Source: DASSTJ01 sp035707965 (GTDB lineage: Bacteria; Actinomycetota; Actinomycetes; Actinomycetales; Angustibacteraceae). From it: 31,377 nt of DNA. The notes beneath the pieces were generated by a model. It saw only the letters and a list, made by a program, of their open reading frames with translations, did not search any database and had not been told where the DNA came from. Both the position numbers and the translations under genes were made by a program. The stretch covers positions 1-31,377 of the forward strand of contig DASSTJ010000070.1 in assembly GCA_035707965.1 (NCBI GenBank), written 5' to 3'. The number at the start of each line of letters is the position of its first letter. Position 1 is the stretch's first letter. Positions 30,484 through 31,377 of the stretch are shown here, piece after piece.

Positions 30484-31377
30484 CGCAGGGCGAGAGGACG
30501 GACGCACCACGGGCGCGCCAGGCCGACGTGGCCGTCGCCGGCGTTGCGGCCCTGGGCACGGGCGACAGCAGCCACTGGCAGGAGCGGTACGCCCACGCGC
30601 TGCTCGGGGTCTACGGCACGCCGCAGCGCGTGCTGGTGCGTGGCGAGGGCGCCTATGTCTGGGACGCCGACGGCCGGCGCTACCTCGACCTTCTCGGCGG
30701 CATCGCCACGAACGCGCTCGGCCACGCCCACCCGACGCTGGTCGGCGCGGTCACGGCTCAGCTGTCCACGCTCGGTCACGTCTCGAACTTCTTCGCCACC
30801 CCGCCGCAGGTCGCGCTCGCGGAGCGGCTGCTCGCGCTCATCGAGGCGCCGGACGGCTCGCGCGTGTTCTTCGCGAACTCGGGCGGAGAGGCCAACGAAG
30901 CCGCCTTCAAGCTCGCCCGCCGCACCGGCCGGCCGCGCATCCTGGCGCTGGAGGGTGCCTTCCACGGTCGAAGCATGGGGGCGCTCGCCCTCACCTACAA
31001 GCCCGCGTACCGCGAGCCGTTCGAGCCGCTCCCTGGGGGCGTGGAGCACCTGCCGTTCGGCGACGTCGACGCGCTCGAGGCGGCGGTGGACGGCTCCGTC
31101 GCGGCCGTCATCCTCGAGCCGATCCAGGGCGAAGCGGGCGTGCGGCCGCTACCCGAGGGTTACCTGGCCCGGGCGCGCGCGCTGACGGCCGAGCACGGCG
31201 CGCTGCTGGTCCTCGACGAGGTGCAGACCGGCATCGGTCGCACCGGTGCGTGGTTCGCCCACACCCGGCACGGTGTCGTGCCGGACGTCGTGACCCTGGC
31301 CAAGGGTCTCGGTGGCGGGCTCCCGATCGGCGCGGTGGTCGCCTTCGGGCACCGCACCGCCGAGCTGCTCGGGCCGG
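30480..31377 (+). CDS. argD: Acetylornithine aminotransferase (3' partial)
   Basis: PLP enzyme converting N-acetylglutamate semialdehyde to N-acetylornithine. About 299 codons are present before the window ends, so the C-terminus is missing. An N-terminal extension of about 30 residues precedes HWQERYAHALLGVYGTP. Family motifs are YLDLLGGIATNALGHAHP, FFANSGGEANEAAFKLAR, GAFHGRSMGALALT, EPIQGEAGV, LDEVQTGIGRTG, and TLAKGLGGGLPIGA with PLP lysine Lys275. The arg gene order, and glycine-rich GxxG features shared with ArgD, favour acetylornithine over ornithine or GABA as substrate. ATG 30480 is in the ATGA overlap with argB. Confidence 0.95.
   Translation, partial: MTQGERTDAPRARQADVAVAGVAALGTGDSSHWQERYAHALLGVYGTPQRVLVRGEGAYVWDADGRRYLDLLGGIATNALGHAHPTLVGAVTAQLSTLGHVSNFFATPPQVALAERLLALIEAPDGSRVFFANSGGEANEAAFKLARRTGRPRILALEGAFHGRSMGALALTYKPAYREPFEPLPGGVEHLPFGDVDALEAAVDGSVAAVILEPIQGEAGVRPLPEGYLARARALTAEHGALLVLDEVQTGIGRTGAWFAHTRHGVVPDVVTLAKGLGGGLPIGAVVAFGHRTAELLGP

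Overview
This window is a GC-rich actinobacterial chromosome segment. Evidence for Actinomycetota: the dual-substrate isomerase PriA replaces a plain HisA, DUF3352, DUF1844 and SseB-family genes sit among housekeeping genes, many starts are GTG, and several genes start about 7 nt downstream of a TANNNT -10 box (leaderless mRNAs). The genus cannot be named from sequence alone; a Micrococcales- or Kineosporiales-like lineage is a guess. I saw no rRNA, tRNA, insertion sequence, CRISPR array or phage gene. Nearly all genes lie on the + strand; only the DUF1844 gene is on -.

Layout. (1) 1-5920: the 3' part of a DksA/TraR-type zinc-finger protein with a histone-H1-like Lys/Ala/Thr repeat, lspA and an RluD-type pseudouridine synthase in an overlapping unit, then dnaE behind its own promoter. 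(2) 6055-8248: a membrane-anchored DUF3352 protein and a small four-helix membrane protein. (3) 8318-13623: histidine operon hisD-hisC-hisB-(unknown gene)-hisH-priA. The first five genes are joined by 4-nt start/stop overlaps; hisF is absent here. (4) 13826-18328: one 1500-residue secreted protein with propeller-like repeats, a malectin-like domain and a duplicated PKD/beta-sandwich unit. (5) 18372-21291: an SseB-family gene convergent with a DUF1844 gene, then infC-rpmI-rplT behind a leader of about 300 nt. (6) 21330-27208: a SpoU-type RNA methyltransferase, a soluble PAS histidine kinase without a partner regulator, and pheS-pheT. (7) 27363-31377: arginine operon argC-argJ-argB-argD, cut by the window end.

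How it works together. The window is mostly translation (IF3, L35, L20, PheRS, rRNA/tRNA modification), replication (DnaE) and amino-acid synthesis (His, Arg). The most interesting material is regulatory. An inverted repeat encloses the leaderless promoter and start codon of the SseB-family gene. The infC leader holds mutually exclusive hairpins, one terminator-like, and infC itself appears to start with AUC. A leaderless-type promoter inside the methyltransferase gene precedes the kinase gene. A possible ARG box overlaps the argC -10. None of these has been tested here by search or folding software; all were read by eye.
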